This document shows, piece by piece, positions 1 to 6,183 of a stretch of DNA of 6,229 nt (position 1 is the stretch's first letter; each line of letters starts with the position of its first letter). Location of the stretch: NCBI GenBank assembly GCA_964352225.1, contig CAYGRM010000395.1, forward strand, positions 1-6,229, read 5' to 3'. The notes under the pieces were generated by a model. It made no database searches. It had not been told where the DNA came from and was given only the letters and a program-made list of their open reading frames with translations. The translations under genes and the position numbers were made by a program. The stretch is from CAJQQY01 sp964352225. GTDB lineage: Bacteria; Bacteroidota; Bacteroidia; Chitinophagales; Saprospiraceae.

Positions 1-84
1 TTCCATAGCTATGGCTATGAAAAGAAAAAAGAGCCTCGTCAGATATCACAAACCTTTCCGCTCGGTTTCGACAGACATTCTTAA
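1..84. other. Left-edge segment with three overlapping open frames; possible gene end or intergenic repeat
   Basis: No function can be assigned. Plus frame 1 is open from the edge to a TAA at 82-84 and ends in ..QTFPLGFDRHS. Plus frame 2 is open from base 2 to a TGA at 134-136, which overlaps the next gene's ATG. The minus strand is open from an ATG at 104-106 out to the left edge (MKLFMKLFKNVC..). Only one of these could normally be real. Bases 31-80 look richer in G+C than the surrounding intergenic DNA. Bases 3-14 form the 12-bp palindrome CCATAGCTATGG, and AAACC (53-57) can pair with GGTTT downstream. The segment may be the 3' end of an upstream gene or a dispersed intergenic repeat; the sequence alone does not decide. 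Confidence 0.3.
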
Positions 85-105
85 ACAACTTCATAAACAA
101 CTTCA
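82..105. repeat. 12-bp perfect tandem duplication (two copies)
   Basis: The unit TAAACAACTTCA occurs twice head to tail, at 82-93 and 94-105, just before the leader of the M49 peptidase gene. The stop codon of the plus frame 1 open stretch falls in the first copy. Read on the minus strand, the duplication gives a repeated MKLF at the start of an open frame. It looks like replication slippage or a recent duplication. Confidence 0.85.
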
Positions 106-132
106 TTTTTATCTAATTAAAAACAAAATAGA

Positions 133-2190
133 ATGAGATTATTTCTTGCAATGTTCGCAATGTTATTTTTTTTAGCATGCGAAAAACCTGCCCCAAAATC
201 TGATAGTCCAATAGAAACGACTGAGTCAGAAATTCCTGAAAGTAAAACTGTCTCTGATGAACAGGGTTTCGTTTGGCAAACAGAAACATTTGCTGATCTA
301 GGAATATTACGTTACCAAGTTCCTGATTTTGACAAGCTTACTTTAAAGCAAAAGGAATATGTTTATTATCTAACTCAAGCTGGATTGGCTGGTCGTGATA
401 TCATTTACGATCAAAATTACCGACACAATTTGACCATCCGCAGAGGTTTGGAAAAAATGATTGGAAACTACAAAGGGGACAAATCTACCAGAGCTTATTA
501 CGATTTAGAAACTTATGCAAAACGAGTTTGGTTTGCCAACGGCATCCATCATCATTACTCTATGGATAAAATGCTACCAGAATGCTCTAAAGAATATTTC
601 ATGGAAGTAGCCGCAGCTACCGGAGTGACTTTTTCTGACGAAGTGATGAAAGCTATTTTTGATCCAAGCTATGATAATAAGAAAGTGAATTTGGATGAAA
701 GTAAAGGATTAGTAAAAGGTTCTGCTACCAATTTTTATGCTCCAGATCTCGTGGAAAATGAAATCCGAGATTATTACAAAAGCATTAAAGTTAAAACGGA
801 TAAACCAGTTTGGTATGGTTTAAATTCAAAAGTAGTCAAAGGAGACGATGGAAAAATAATGGAAAAAGTGTGGCACGCAGACGGCATGTATGGTGCAGCT
901 ATCACAGAAATTATGGGTTGGTTAGAAAAAGCGGAAGGCGTTGCCGAAAATGAAAAACAAGCCAAAGCACTAAAACTATTAATTGAATATTATAGAACTG
1001 GAGATCTTAAAACTTGGGATGCCTATAATATTGCTTGGGTGGAAGCTACTGATGGAGATATTGATTACATTAATGGTTTTATTGAAGTTTATAACGATCC
1101 TCTTGGGTACAAAGGTTCGTACGAAAGTATTGTGGAGATCAAAGATTTTGAAGCATCTAAGCAAATGAAGGTAATGGCTGATAATGCTCAATGGTTTGAG
1201 GATAACAGTACAATTGCAAAAGAGCACAAAAAGAAAAAAGTAGTTGGAATTAGTTATAAAGTAGTCTCTGTTGCTGGAGAATCTGGCGATGCAGCACCTG
1301 CTACTCCAATCGGAGTTAACTTACCTAACTCTGATTGGATACGAGAGATTGGTTCCAAATCAGTTAGTTTAGGAAATATCATTTCTGCTTATGATGAAGC
1401 TTCTGGTCCAGGAATGTTGACTGAATTTGCACATGACCAAGAGGAAATTGATCGAATTAAAAAATACGGAGGACTAGGTGACAAATTAAGTACAGCGCTC
1501 CACGAAGTGATTGGACACGCTTCAGGAAAACTTAATCCTGGAGTTGGAACACCAAAAGAAACTTTAAAAAGTTATGCTTCAACGCTGGAAGAAGCTCGTG
1601 CAGATATTGTTGCATTATATTTCATCATGGATCAAAAAATGGTTGATATCGGATTAATGGAATCTCTGGATGTTGCCAAAGCTGAATATGATGGATACAT
1701 CGCAAATGGCTTAATGAAACAATTAAGAAGAATTGAATTAGGAAAAGTAATTGAAGAATCTCATATGAGAAATCGTCAATTGATTTCAAAATGGGTTTTT
1801 GAAAAAGGAGAAAAAGATAATGTAATCGAAAAAGTAGTTCGTGATGGAAAAACCTATTTCAACATTACTGATTATGATAAACTTCGAACCTTGTTTGGTG
1901 ATTTGCTCAAAGAAATACAAAGAATCAAGTCAGAAGGTGATTATGAAGCAGGAAAAGCATTAGTAGAAAATTATGGCGTACAAGTGGATGCTGCTATTCA
2001 CAAAGAAGTTTTGGAGCGCTCTGAAAAATTGAAATTACCTCCATACAAAGGTTTCATCAATCCAATGTTAGTTCCTGAAACAGATGCTGATGGAAAAATT
2101 ACCAATGTCAAAGTAACGTACCCTAATAACTTTAAAGATCAGATGATGTACTATGCTAAGAACTTTTCTTTTTTACCTGACGTAAATTAG
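133..2190 (+). CDS. Dipeptidyl-peptidase III family (M49) zinc metallopeptidase, lipoprotein
   Basis: M49 enzymes remove dipeptides from the N-terminus of oligopeptides. The 685-aa product begins with a lipoprotein signal peptide whose lipobox FLAC places the lipidated cysteine at residue 16, so it is probably membrane-anchored and extracytoplasmic, unlike the cytosolic eukaryotic enzyme. The M49 signature HEVIGH is at 457-462 (zinc ligands H457 and H462, catalytic E458). The second motif EEARAD is at 486-491, with E487 the likely third ligand; animal enzymes have EECRAE. NLPNSD (396-401) and SHMRNR (543-548) match substrate-binding segments of human DPP III. The gap between the two zinc motifs is much shorter than in the human enzyme, as in Bacteroides-type enzymes. 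The ATG at 133 gives the complete signal peptide and follows an A-rich leader. No clear promoter box is visible upstream. A hairpin terminator follows at 2253. Confidence 0.93.
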   Translation: MRLFLAMFAMLFFLACEKPAPKSDSPIETTESEIPESKTVSDEQGFVWQTETFADLGILRYQVPDFDKLTLKQKEYVYYLTQAGLAGRDIIYDQNYRHNLTIRRGLEKMIGNYKGDKSTRAYYDLETYAKRVWFANGIHHHYSMDKMLPECSKEYFMEVAAATGVTFSDEVMKAIFDPSYDNKKVNLDESKGLVKGSATNFYAPDLVENEIRDYYKSIKVKTDKPVWYGLNSKVVKGDDGKIMEKVWHADGMYGAAITEIMGWLEKAEGVAENEKQAKALKLLIEYYRTGDLKTWDAYNIAWVEATDGDIDYINGFIEVYNDPLGYKGSYESIVEIKDFEASKQMKVMADNAQWFEDNSTIAKEHKKKKVVGISYKVVSVAGESGDAAPATPIGVNLPNSDWIREIGSKSVSLGNIISAYDEASGPGMLTEFAHDQEEIDRIKKYGGLGDKLSTALHEVIGHASGKLNPGVGTPKETLKSYASTLEEARADIVALYFIMDQKMVDIGLMESLDVAKAEYDGYIANGLMKQLRRIELGKVIEESHMRNRQLISKWVFEKGEKDNVIEKVVRDGKTYFNITDYDKLRTLFGDLLKEIQRIKSEGDYEAGKALVENYGVQVDAAIHKEVLERSEKLKLPPYKGFINPMLVPETDADGKITNVKVTYPNNFKDQMMYYAKNFSFLPDVN

Positions 2191-2252
2191 GAGCATGTTT
2201 AATGCCTTATTTTGGTAAAAATTAACCGTCAATGATCCACTAAAAAATGGGA

Positions 2253-2282
2253 GGGCCGACTAGAAATCTAGTCGGCCCTTTT
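2253..2282 (+). terminator. Rho-independent terminator of the M49 peptidase gene, possibly bidirectional
   Basis: A perfect 11-bp stem (2253-2263 with 2268-2278, starting GGGCCGAC) closes a 4-nt AAAT loop and runs into TTTT at 2279-2282. It lies about 60 bp after the peptidase stop codon. On the minus strand the same hairpin is followed, after a 5-nt offset, by six T (complement of 2242-2247). It could therefore also stop transcripts arriving from the convergent FKBP-type gene, which has no hairpin of its own near its stop. Confidence 0.9.
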
Positions 2283-2452
2283 ACTTTAGGTATAAACATA
2301 TTGATATTAAACGCTCTCTAATTTTCAATACTTAATAACTCTCTCATAAGTTTCAAGTTATTTATCTCCTAAAGTTCCCTAAAACAACACCCTTTTCTTT
2401 GTATAATAAAAATTAAATACTTGTCAGTTTATTTAAAAATCAAAGATATTTT
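2283..2452. other. Convergent intergenic spacer, nothing recognised
   Basis: AT-rich spacer between the shared terminator and the FKBP-type gene stop. The only structure seen is a loose inverted repeat, AATAACT..AGTTATT, with a 15-nt gap at about 2335-2363. No open frame worth calling and no second terminator were found. Confidence 0.5.
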
Positions 2453-2929
2453 TTAATTGGTAAAATCCAACAATTCAATATCAAAAATTAAAATAGAATT
2501 TCCTGGAATGGAATTTCCAGCACCAAATACCCCATAACCATAACCAGAAGGAATATATAATGTTCCTTTTCCTCCTTTCTTAAACTTTGGAACTCCAATT
2601 TGCCATCCTGTAATCATTTCAAACAAATTATTCTTTAAAGGATTTGTTGATGTTCGAGAATCAAAAATGGTTCCGTTACCATTCATCACTCTTCCAGCAT
2701 AAGCCATCGAAACTAAAGAAGCTGTAGTCGGATAATCACTCCCAATACCTTCTTCTTCAATTACATAATATATTCCTCTATCATTCAATGCGTTGGTAAT
2801 ATTATTTTCGCTTAAAAAAGTTTCAATGATAGCTACATCAATATCTAATTGCTCTTGAAATGTTGTAATATCATCATCACAGGAAACTAACATTGAAATG
2901 GCCAAAAGTGAAAGTATTAAATTTTTCAT
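2453..2929 (-). CDS. FKBP-type peptidyl-prolyl cis-trans isomerase, lipoprotein
   Basis: The product catalyses proline cis-trans isomerisation, probably to help proteins fold outside the cytoplasm. It has 158 aa. The signal peptide ends in the lipobox LVSC (Cys17), residues 18-45 form a linker or helix, and the FKBP domain fills about 50-157. The FKBP12 pocket is recognisable: Y77 (MAYAG), F89-D90 (IFDSR), W109 (GWQIG), Y130/Y132 (GYGYG) and F149 (IFDIELL), so it is probably active. DDD follows the lipidated cysteine. The start is the ATG at 2927-2929: an in-frame TTG 18 bp upstream lies inside the -7 promoter box, so it would not be in the mRNA. It follows the cca gene in the same direction with a 67-bp gap and has its own promoter. 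Small FKBP lipoproteins are common in this group, including the gliding-associated GldI; this protein cannot be assigned to that subtype from sequence alone. Confidence 0.92.
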   Translation of the reverse strand: MKNLILSLLAISMLVSCDDDITTFQEQLDIDVAIIETFLSENNITNALNDRGIYYVIEEEGIGSDYPTTASLVSMAYAGRVMNGNGTIFDSRTSTNPLKNNLFEMITGWQIGVPKFKKGGKGTLYIPSGYGYGVFGAGNSIPGNSILIFDIELLDFTN

Positions 2930-2944
2930 TATTATTTGTTTTTG

Positions 2945-2952
2945 CAAAAGTA
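2945..2952 (-). promoter_or_regulatory. Bacteroidota -7 promoter box of the FKBP-type gene
   Basis: On the minus strand this reads TACTTTTG, a perfect match to TAnnTTTG. It lies 16 nt from the ATG at 2929, so transcription should start near 2938-2940 and give a leader of only about 10 nt. No good -33 TTTG is present at the usual spacing; the nearest GTTT is 24 nt upstream of the box. It sits in the 67-bp gap after cca. Confidence 0.65.
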
Positions 2953-2996
2953 CGAATTGTTACGAGATTGAATATTAAACTAGTTTTGTTTTTCAG

Positions 2997-4412
2997 TTAA
3001 ACCTTATTCAATCCTAATTCGCTGCCTTTTTGTAACATAAATTCAAATGCTGATTGATAGTTATTTTCAATATCGCCATCTAGAATGGCTTCTCGAATAG
3101 CAGCTTTGATGATTCCTACATCTCTTGATGGGGAGATGCCAAAAGTTTCCATAATTAACTCGCCACTTATTGGTGGTTGCCAATTTCGTAAATGATCCTT
3201 TGCTTCGACCTCTTTTATTTTTTCCCGAACCATTACATAATTTTCTAAATATCGAGCTACCTTTTTGGGATTTTTACTGGTAATATCTGCCTCACAAAGC
3301 ATCATCAAATCATCAATATCGTCACCCGCTTCAAAAAGTAATCTTCGAATTGCAGAGTCCGTAATATTTTCTTTGGTCAAACTTATGGGACGCAAATGAA
3401 GACGTACTAATTTTTGTACATACTTCATTTTGTGATCCATTGGCAATTTCAATTTTCTAAAAATCCTCGGAACCATAATCGCTCCTAAAGCCTCATGACC
3501 ATGAAAAGTCCAACCTGCTTCTGGATGAAAACGCTTAGTGGGTGGTTTGGCAATATCATGAAAAACTGCTGCCCAACGCAACCAAATATTTCTAGTATTT
3601 TTACATAGATTGTCGAGCACTTCAAGCGTATGATAAAAATTATCCTTATGCCCTTTTCCATTTTTAATTTCTACACCATGTAGTGCATACATTTCTGGAA
3701 AAATCAATTCTAATAATCCGGTGTCAAATAGCAACTTGAAACCGACTGAAGGCTTCGGAGTTTTCATGATTTTTTCTAACTCCACCGTTATTCTTTCTTG
3801 ACTAACTATACCTATGCGGTTTTTATATTTACTGATTCCTTTTAAGGTTTCAGGTTCGATCGTAAATCCTAGCTGAGTAGAAAATCTAATGGCTCGCATC
3901 ATTCTCAAGGGATCATCAGAAAAGGTTTTCCCTGGCTCTAACGGAGTCTTAATAATCTTTTGTTCCAAGTGTAATAATCCATTAAATGGATCGACAATTG
4001 CTCCAAAATTGTGTTCATTCAAACTTACCGCTAAAGCATTAATCGTAAAATCTCGTCGATGCTGATCATCTTCTAAGGAACCATCTTCCACGATTGGTTT
4101 TCGAGAATCTTGTCGATAAGATTCCTTTCGAGCCCCGACAAATTCTACTTCCAAATCTTTATGCTTAAGCATTGCGGTTCCAAATCTAGGATAAACCGAT
4201 ACCCTCGGAATTGGTCGCAATCGTCCTGCGATATTTTGAGCTAAAATAATTCCACTTCCAACACAAACTATATCCATATCCTTGGAAGGACGAGCCAGTA
4301 ATCGATCTCTCACATACCCTCCAACCACATAAGTTTCGTACCCCAACTCCATTGCGCAACTTTGGATTAAGTCAAATATCTCTCTTTCGTGTTTTTGAAT
4401 ATTAAATACCAA
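2997..4412 (-). CDS. cca: CCA tRNA nucleotidyltransferase (class II) with C-terminal HD domain
   Basis: The enzyme adds or repairs the 3' CCA of tRNAs using CTP and ATP, in the cytoplasm. It has 471 aa. The nucleotidyltransferase core has GGYVRD (31-36) and the metal-binding DMD (D45, D47). RRDFTINAL (119-127) and LRMMRAIRF (169-177) are the family's nucleotide-recognition segments, and SQERITVELEKI (204-215) lies in the neck. An HD phosphohydrolase-type domain follows, with HD at 285-286 (VFHDIAKPPTKRF) and HGHE at 304-307. No in-frame ATG lies between the upstream stop and residue 1. The TTG at 4410-4412 gives an N-terminal helix of the length usual for flavobacterial homologues; the first ATG (4350-4352) would start at residue 21 and lose it. 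An exact choice between full CCA addition and a split CC- or A-adding role is not possible here. The FKBP-type gene follows, after a gap without a hairpin. Confidence 0.93.
   Translation of the reverse strand: MVFNIQKHEREIFDLIQSCAMELGYETYVVGGYVRDRLLARPSKDMDIVCVGSGIILAQNIAGRLRPIPRVSVYPRFGTAMLKHKDLEVEFVGARKESYRQDSRKPIVEDGSLEDDQHRRDFTINALAVSLNEHNFGAIVDPFNGLLHLEQKIIKTPLEPGKTFSDDPLRMMRAIRFSTQLGFTIEPETLKGISKYKNRIGIVSQERITVELEKIMKTPKPSVGFKLLFDTGLLELIFPEMYALHGVEIKNGKGHKDNFYHTLEVLDNLCKNTRNIWLRWAAVFHDIAKPPTKRFHPEAGWTFHGHEALGAIMVPRIFRKLKLPMDHKMKYVQKLVRLHLRPISLTKENITDSAIRRLLFEAGDDIDDLMMLCEADITSKNPKKVARYLENYVMVREKIKEVEAKDHLRNWQPPISGELIMETFGISPSRDVGIIKAAIREAILDGDIENNYQSAFEFMLQKGSELGLNKV
4410..4412 (-). promoter_or_regulatory. 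cca: Probable TTG start codon of cca
   Basis: The reading frame is open upstream to a TAA 19 codons before this position and has no ATG or GTG in that stretch. TTG is the first conventional initiator. It gives about 30 residues before the GG motif of the catalytic core, as in related enzymes. The leader is A/T-rich with no Shine-Dalgarno, and no convincing TAnnTTTG box was found in the roughly 80 bp between the upstream terminator and this start. Confidence 0.6.
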
Positions 4413-4491
4413 ATTCTTTAAGTGTTTAAGCTTTATTAATTGAAGGGCGTAAAAATAATAATAATTTCCTTATTCTAATTTTAGTTTCATT

Positions 4492-4532
4492 TAAAAAAAG
4501 AACTTCCAGATTTTTAAAAATCTGGAAGTTCT
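4492..4532 (-). terminator. Rho-independent terminator (34-bp perfect palindrome) of the SRPBCC pseudogene
   Basis: Bases 4499-4532 are a perfect 34-bp palindrome, with GAACTTCCAG pairing with CTGGAAGTTC. On the minus strand it runs straight into seven T (complement of 4492-4498), so it works in the minus direction. It lies 16 bp beyond the stop codon of the decayed SRPBCC gene and separates that unit from cca. The plus direction has no adjacent T run. Confidence 0.88.
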
Positions 4533-4547
4533 AATTAAAAAGGTTCT

Positions 4548-4989
4548 TTATTGTTTTTCTGCGAATAACTTAAACTGATTCAACTACTTTTGCGCTTGCT
4601 TTTTAAACATACTTGGAAATAAAAATGTAATCGCTTTTACCATAAAACCACGCATTTCGATGTATTCAATTTCAGCATCATATCGAGTTTGATTTTCACT
4701 CAAAGAAGTGAAACGATTGTTCATGGTATTGTCCATATGTATGTGATGATAGGATCCGCTAAATTCATAAGGTAAATTATCAGAAGTTACTGTCTACTTA
4801 ATGATCATCTCTCGCTTTCCTTGTTTATAATACATTCTCGAAACTGCTCCTACCTTCTGCTGGAACACCACTCACTATTTCTTTTTTAATAAATCCATCT
4901 TGATATTCTTTCAAATTATCTGGATTAATAAAAAAATCGGCAACTTGTTAGATCGGTTTATTGACAATGATGATGCAAGTAAATTTCAT
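4548..4989 (-). pseudogene. Decayed SRPBCC-family (START/Bet v1-like fold) gene
   Basis: Reading the minus strand from the ATG at 4987-4989 gives MKFTCIIIVNKPI, then a TAA (4948-4950), then QVADFFINPDNLKEYQDGF and on to about 4852. The homology then moves to another frame (SRMYYKQGKREMIIK), after one extra base, or two missing ones, around 4844-4851. It meets a TAG at 4794-4796 (probably from GAG) and continues through YHHIHMDNTMNNRF and FPSMFKKQAQK to a TAG at 4584-4586 (probably from TGG). It finishes LNQFKLFAEKQ with a TAA at 4548-4550. The 442-bp span is 147 codons plus one base. Intact, this would be about 146 aa and resemble the small SRPBCC proteins common in flavobacteria, which bind hydrophobic ligands but are mostly uncharacterised. 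With three nonsense codons and a frameshift it cannot make the full protein. Its terminator survives at 4492-4532. Confidence 0.87.
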
Positions 4990-5066
4990 GTCTAATTGAT
5001 TTTGTTTAAAACAAAATAACAATTCATTTACAATTGATAAGTATGATCAAAAATTTACTTTTTATC

Positions 5067-5109
5067 AAAAAAAAATAACCCAACGAAAAATCATTGGATT
5101 ATTTTTTTT
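5067..5109 (-). terminator. Rho-independent terminator of the 6S-like RNA
   Basis: On the minus strand, 5091-5103 pairs with 5074-5086 in a 13-bp stem around a TTTT loop, followed by a run of nine T (complement of 5067-5075). Two positions are G-U pairs on the minus strand but would be A-C mismatches on the plus strand, so the hairpin was evidently maintained for minus-strand RNA. It may also serve readthrough from the mscS-family gene, which has no terminator of its own. Confidence 0.88.
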
Positions 5110-5283
5110 GGTTCTTAGACAAATCTTGTGGAAACAACTTTGAGAACTCCGAGGGGAAGGAAAAGAGGGAAAGCTAGAGTTCTTAAAGTCAATCGCTTTA
5201 ACAACTTTAGCTCTTCTACTCGCCCGCTCACGAAGTTATCAAAGCTACTCCACAGAATTTGTCAAAGAACCTTTTTTTTTAAT
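5067..5283 (-). ncRNA. ssrS: Structured small RNA resembling 6S RNA (6S-Flavo type)
   Basis: 6S RNA mimics an open promoter and binds RNA polymerase holoenzyme. This roughly 215-nt minus-strand transcript has its own promoter box, a rod-like fold and a terminator. The closing stem pairs 5249-5271 with 5110-5132 (23 positions, 20 Watson-Crick pairs, one G-U and two mismatches). A second stem pairs 5231-5244 with 5138-5151, with one mismatch. After an unpaired region (roughly 5212-5222 against 5157-5170, the 3' side very pyrimidine-rich) comes an apical hairpin: 5208-5211 with 5173-5176, then 5196-5201 with 5183-5188 around a 7-nt loop. Closing stem, central bubble and apical hairpin form the 6S layout, and a 6S-Flavo class is known in Bacteroidota. 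The identification rests on architecture and context, not on a covariance-model hit. G-U pairs in the terminator fix the strand. The symbol is provisional. Confidence 0.7.
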
Positions 5284-5289
5284 GAAACA

Positions 5290-5297
5290 CAAAAGTA
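5290..5297 (-). promoter_or_regulatory. Bacteroidota -7 promoter box of the 6S-like RNA
   Basis: On the minus strand it reads TACTTTTG, a perfect TAnnTTTG and identical to the FKBP-type gene box. It lies 3 bp beyond the stop codon of the MscS-family gene. Transcription should start near 5283, about 12 nt before the first base of the closing stem. No -33 TTTG is evident; that position falls inside the 3' end of the channel gene. Confidence 0.65.
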
Positions 5298-5300
5298 AGA

Positions 5301-6119
5301 CTAATTAGTAGTTTCATTTTTAATATAATGAGAAGGATAAGCCACTCGGATTCCAGCTTTTCCCAAAGCTGCTTTTACGTTTTTGTAAGTACCAAAATAT
5401 ACATCCCAATAATCTTCACATTTCGCATGTGGACGAACTGCTAATAAAATATTATGTGCATCAAATTTCTCAATTTCAACATATGGTGCAGGATCAGAAA
5501 GCACTTTTGGGGTATTGGAAATTGCTTCCATAATGATACCTTTCACTTTTTCGAAATCTTCCTCGTAAGGCATGGCTACATTTAGATCTATTCGCAAGAA
5601 TTCAGTTGCAGAAAGGTTAGTCATCATCCCACTTGTCGCCAAACCATTTGGCATAATTACTTTTTTATTATCTAGTGTATCAATAACTGTATTGAAAACT
5701 TGAATCTCTTTTACATGTCCCACTACTCCTTGAATATCCACCAAATCTCCTACTCTATATGGTTTGAAAATTAATACCAGCACACCTGAAGCAAAATGCC
5801 CAAGTGTTCCTTGCAATGCCAATCCAATTGCCAAACCAGCCATACCAATTAATGCAATAAATGAAGTTGTTTTAATACCAACCAATTCTGCAACACTAAG
5901 TACCAATAAAACTTTAAGGATAACACTTATCAGAGATGAAAGAAATGGAATAACGTCTTCATCTAATCCTGACCTTTTCATCCCATGCTGAATGACATCC
6001 ATGATTTTTCCAATTATCCAAAGTCCAATAAGTAATACTAAAATTGCTCCGACTAAATTAGGAGCCCATGCGATAAGATTTTCAATAAAAAGTCCAGATT
6101 TCTCGAATAATAATTCCAT
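5301..6119 (-). CDS. mscS: MscS-family small-conductance mechanosensitive channel
   Basis: The product is an inner-membrane channel that opens under membrane tension and releases solutes during osmotic downshock. It has 272 aa, close to the 286 aa of E. coli MscS. Three membrane segments are predicted, at about 15-40, 58-82 and 86-118. The pore helix GLAIGLALQG (95-104) aligns with E. coli MscS and keeps the two gate leucines (L96 and L100, matching L105 and L109), plus Q103 and the hinge glycine G104. A cytoplasmic beta domain follows, with FKPYRVGD (118-125) and IMPNG (155-159), and the C-terminal YPSHYI matches the end of the MscS core. The ATG at 6117-6119 gives a short N-terminal periplasmic stretch, as in MscS. 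The gene ends 3 bp before the promoter box of the downstream RNA and has no hairpin after it, so some transcripts may read into that RNA. Confidence 0.94.
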   Translation of the reverse strand: MELLFEKSGLFIENLIAWAPNLVGAILVLLIGLWIIGKIMDVIQHGMKRSGLDEDVIPFLSSLISVILKVLLVLSVAELVGIKTTSFIALIGMAGLAIGLALQGTLGHFASGVLVLIFKPYRVGDLVDIQGVVGHVKEIQVFNTVIDTLDNKKVIMPNGLATSGMMTNLSATEFLRIDLNVAMPYEEDFEKVKGIIMEAISNTPKVLSDPAPYVEIEKFDAHNILLAVRPHAKCEDYWDVYFGTYKNVKAALGKAGIRVAYPSHYIKNETTN

Positions 6120-6151
6120 GATAAGTGATGTTTTGTGTTTAATAAAATTTG

Positions 6152-6183
6152 CAAAAAAATGTTAACATTTTATTAGACACAAA
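6152..6183 (-). promoter_or_regulatory. Candidate promoter of the mscS-family gene with a palindrome in the spacer
   Basis: On the minus strand, a -33-like TTTG (6180-6183) is followed after 20 nt by TTTTTTTG (6152-6159), which keeps the TTTG of the -7 box but has T for A at its second base. The expected transcription start is near 6146, giving a leader of about 27 nt. A perfect 16-bp palindrome, AAAATGTTAACATTTT (6156-6171), fills part of the spacer and could be a regulator site, though in such AT-rich DNA chance is possible. Confidence 0.35.

Noticed and set aside
774..1227. Short open frames on both strands within the M49 peptidase gene
   Set aside because: They overlap a well-supported gene, have low-complexity translations and no recognisable motifs or leaders.
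2930..2947. Longer start (TTG at 2945-2947) for the FKBP-type lipoprotein
   Set aside because: The TTG lies within the -7 promoter box, and the ATG at 2929 gives a normal lipoprotein signal peptide.
4548..4989. Stop-codon reassignment or programmed recoding as an explanation for the broken SRPBCC frame
   Set aside because: The intact genes end in TAA or TAG with no internal stops, and a frameshift plus three stops fits decay better.
4999..5017. Inverted repeat of 9-bp arms, ATTTTGTTT and AAACAAAAT, with a 1-nt centre
   Set aside because: It is AT-only apart from one G/C pair, has no loop or T run to make a terminator, and is easily expected by chance upstream of the pseudogene.
5110..5271. 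Signal recognition particle RNA, RNase P RNA or tmRNA
   Set aside because: The conserved SRP RNA tetraloop region, the RNase P core GAGGAAAGTC-type motif and a tRNA-like acceptor end were not seen; the rod with a central bubble fits 6S better.
5764..5991. 75-codon plus-strand open frame opposite the channel gene
   Set aside because: It lies antisense to the conserved MscS membrane core and has no recognisable domain.
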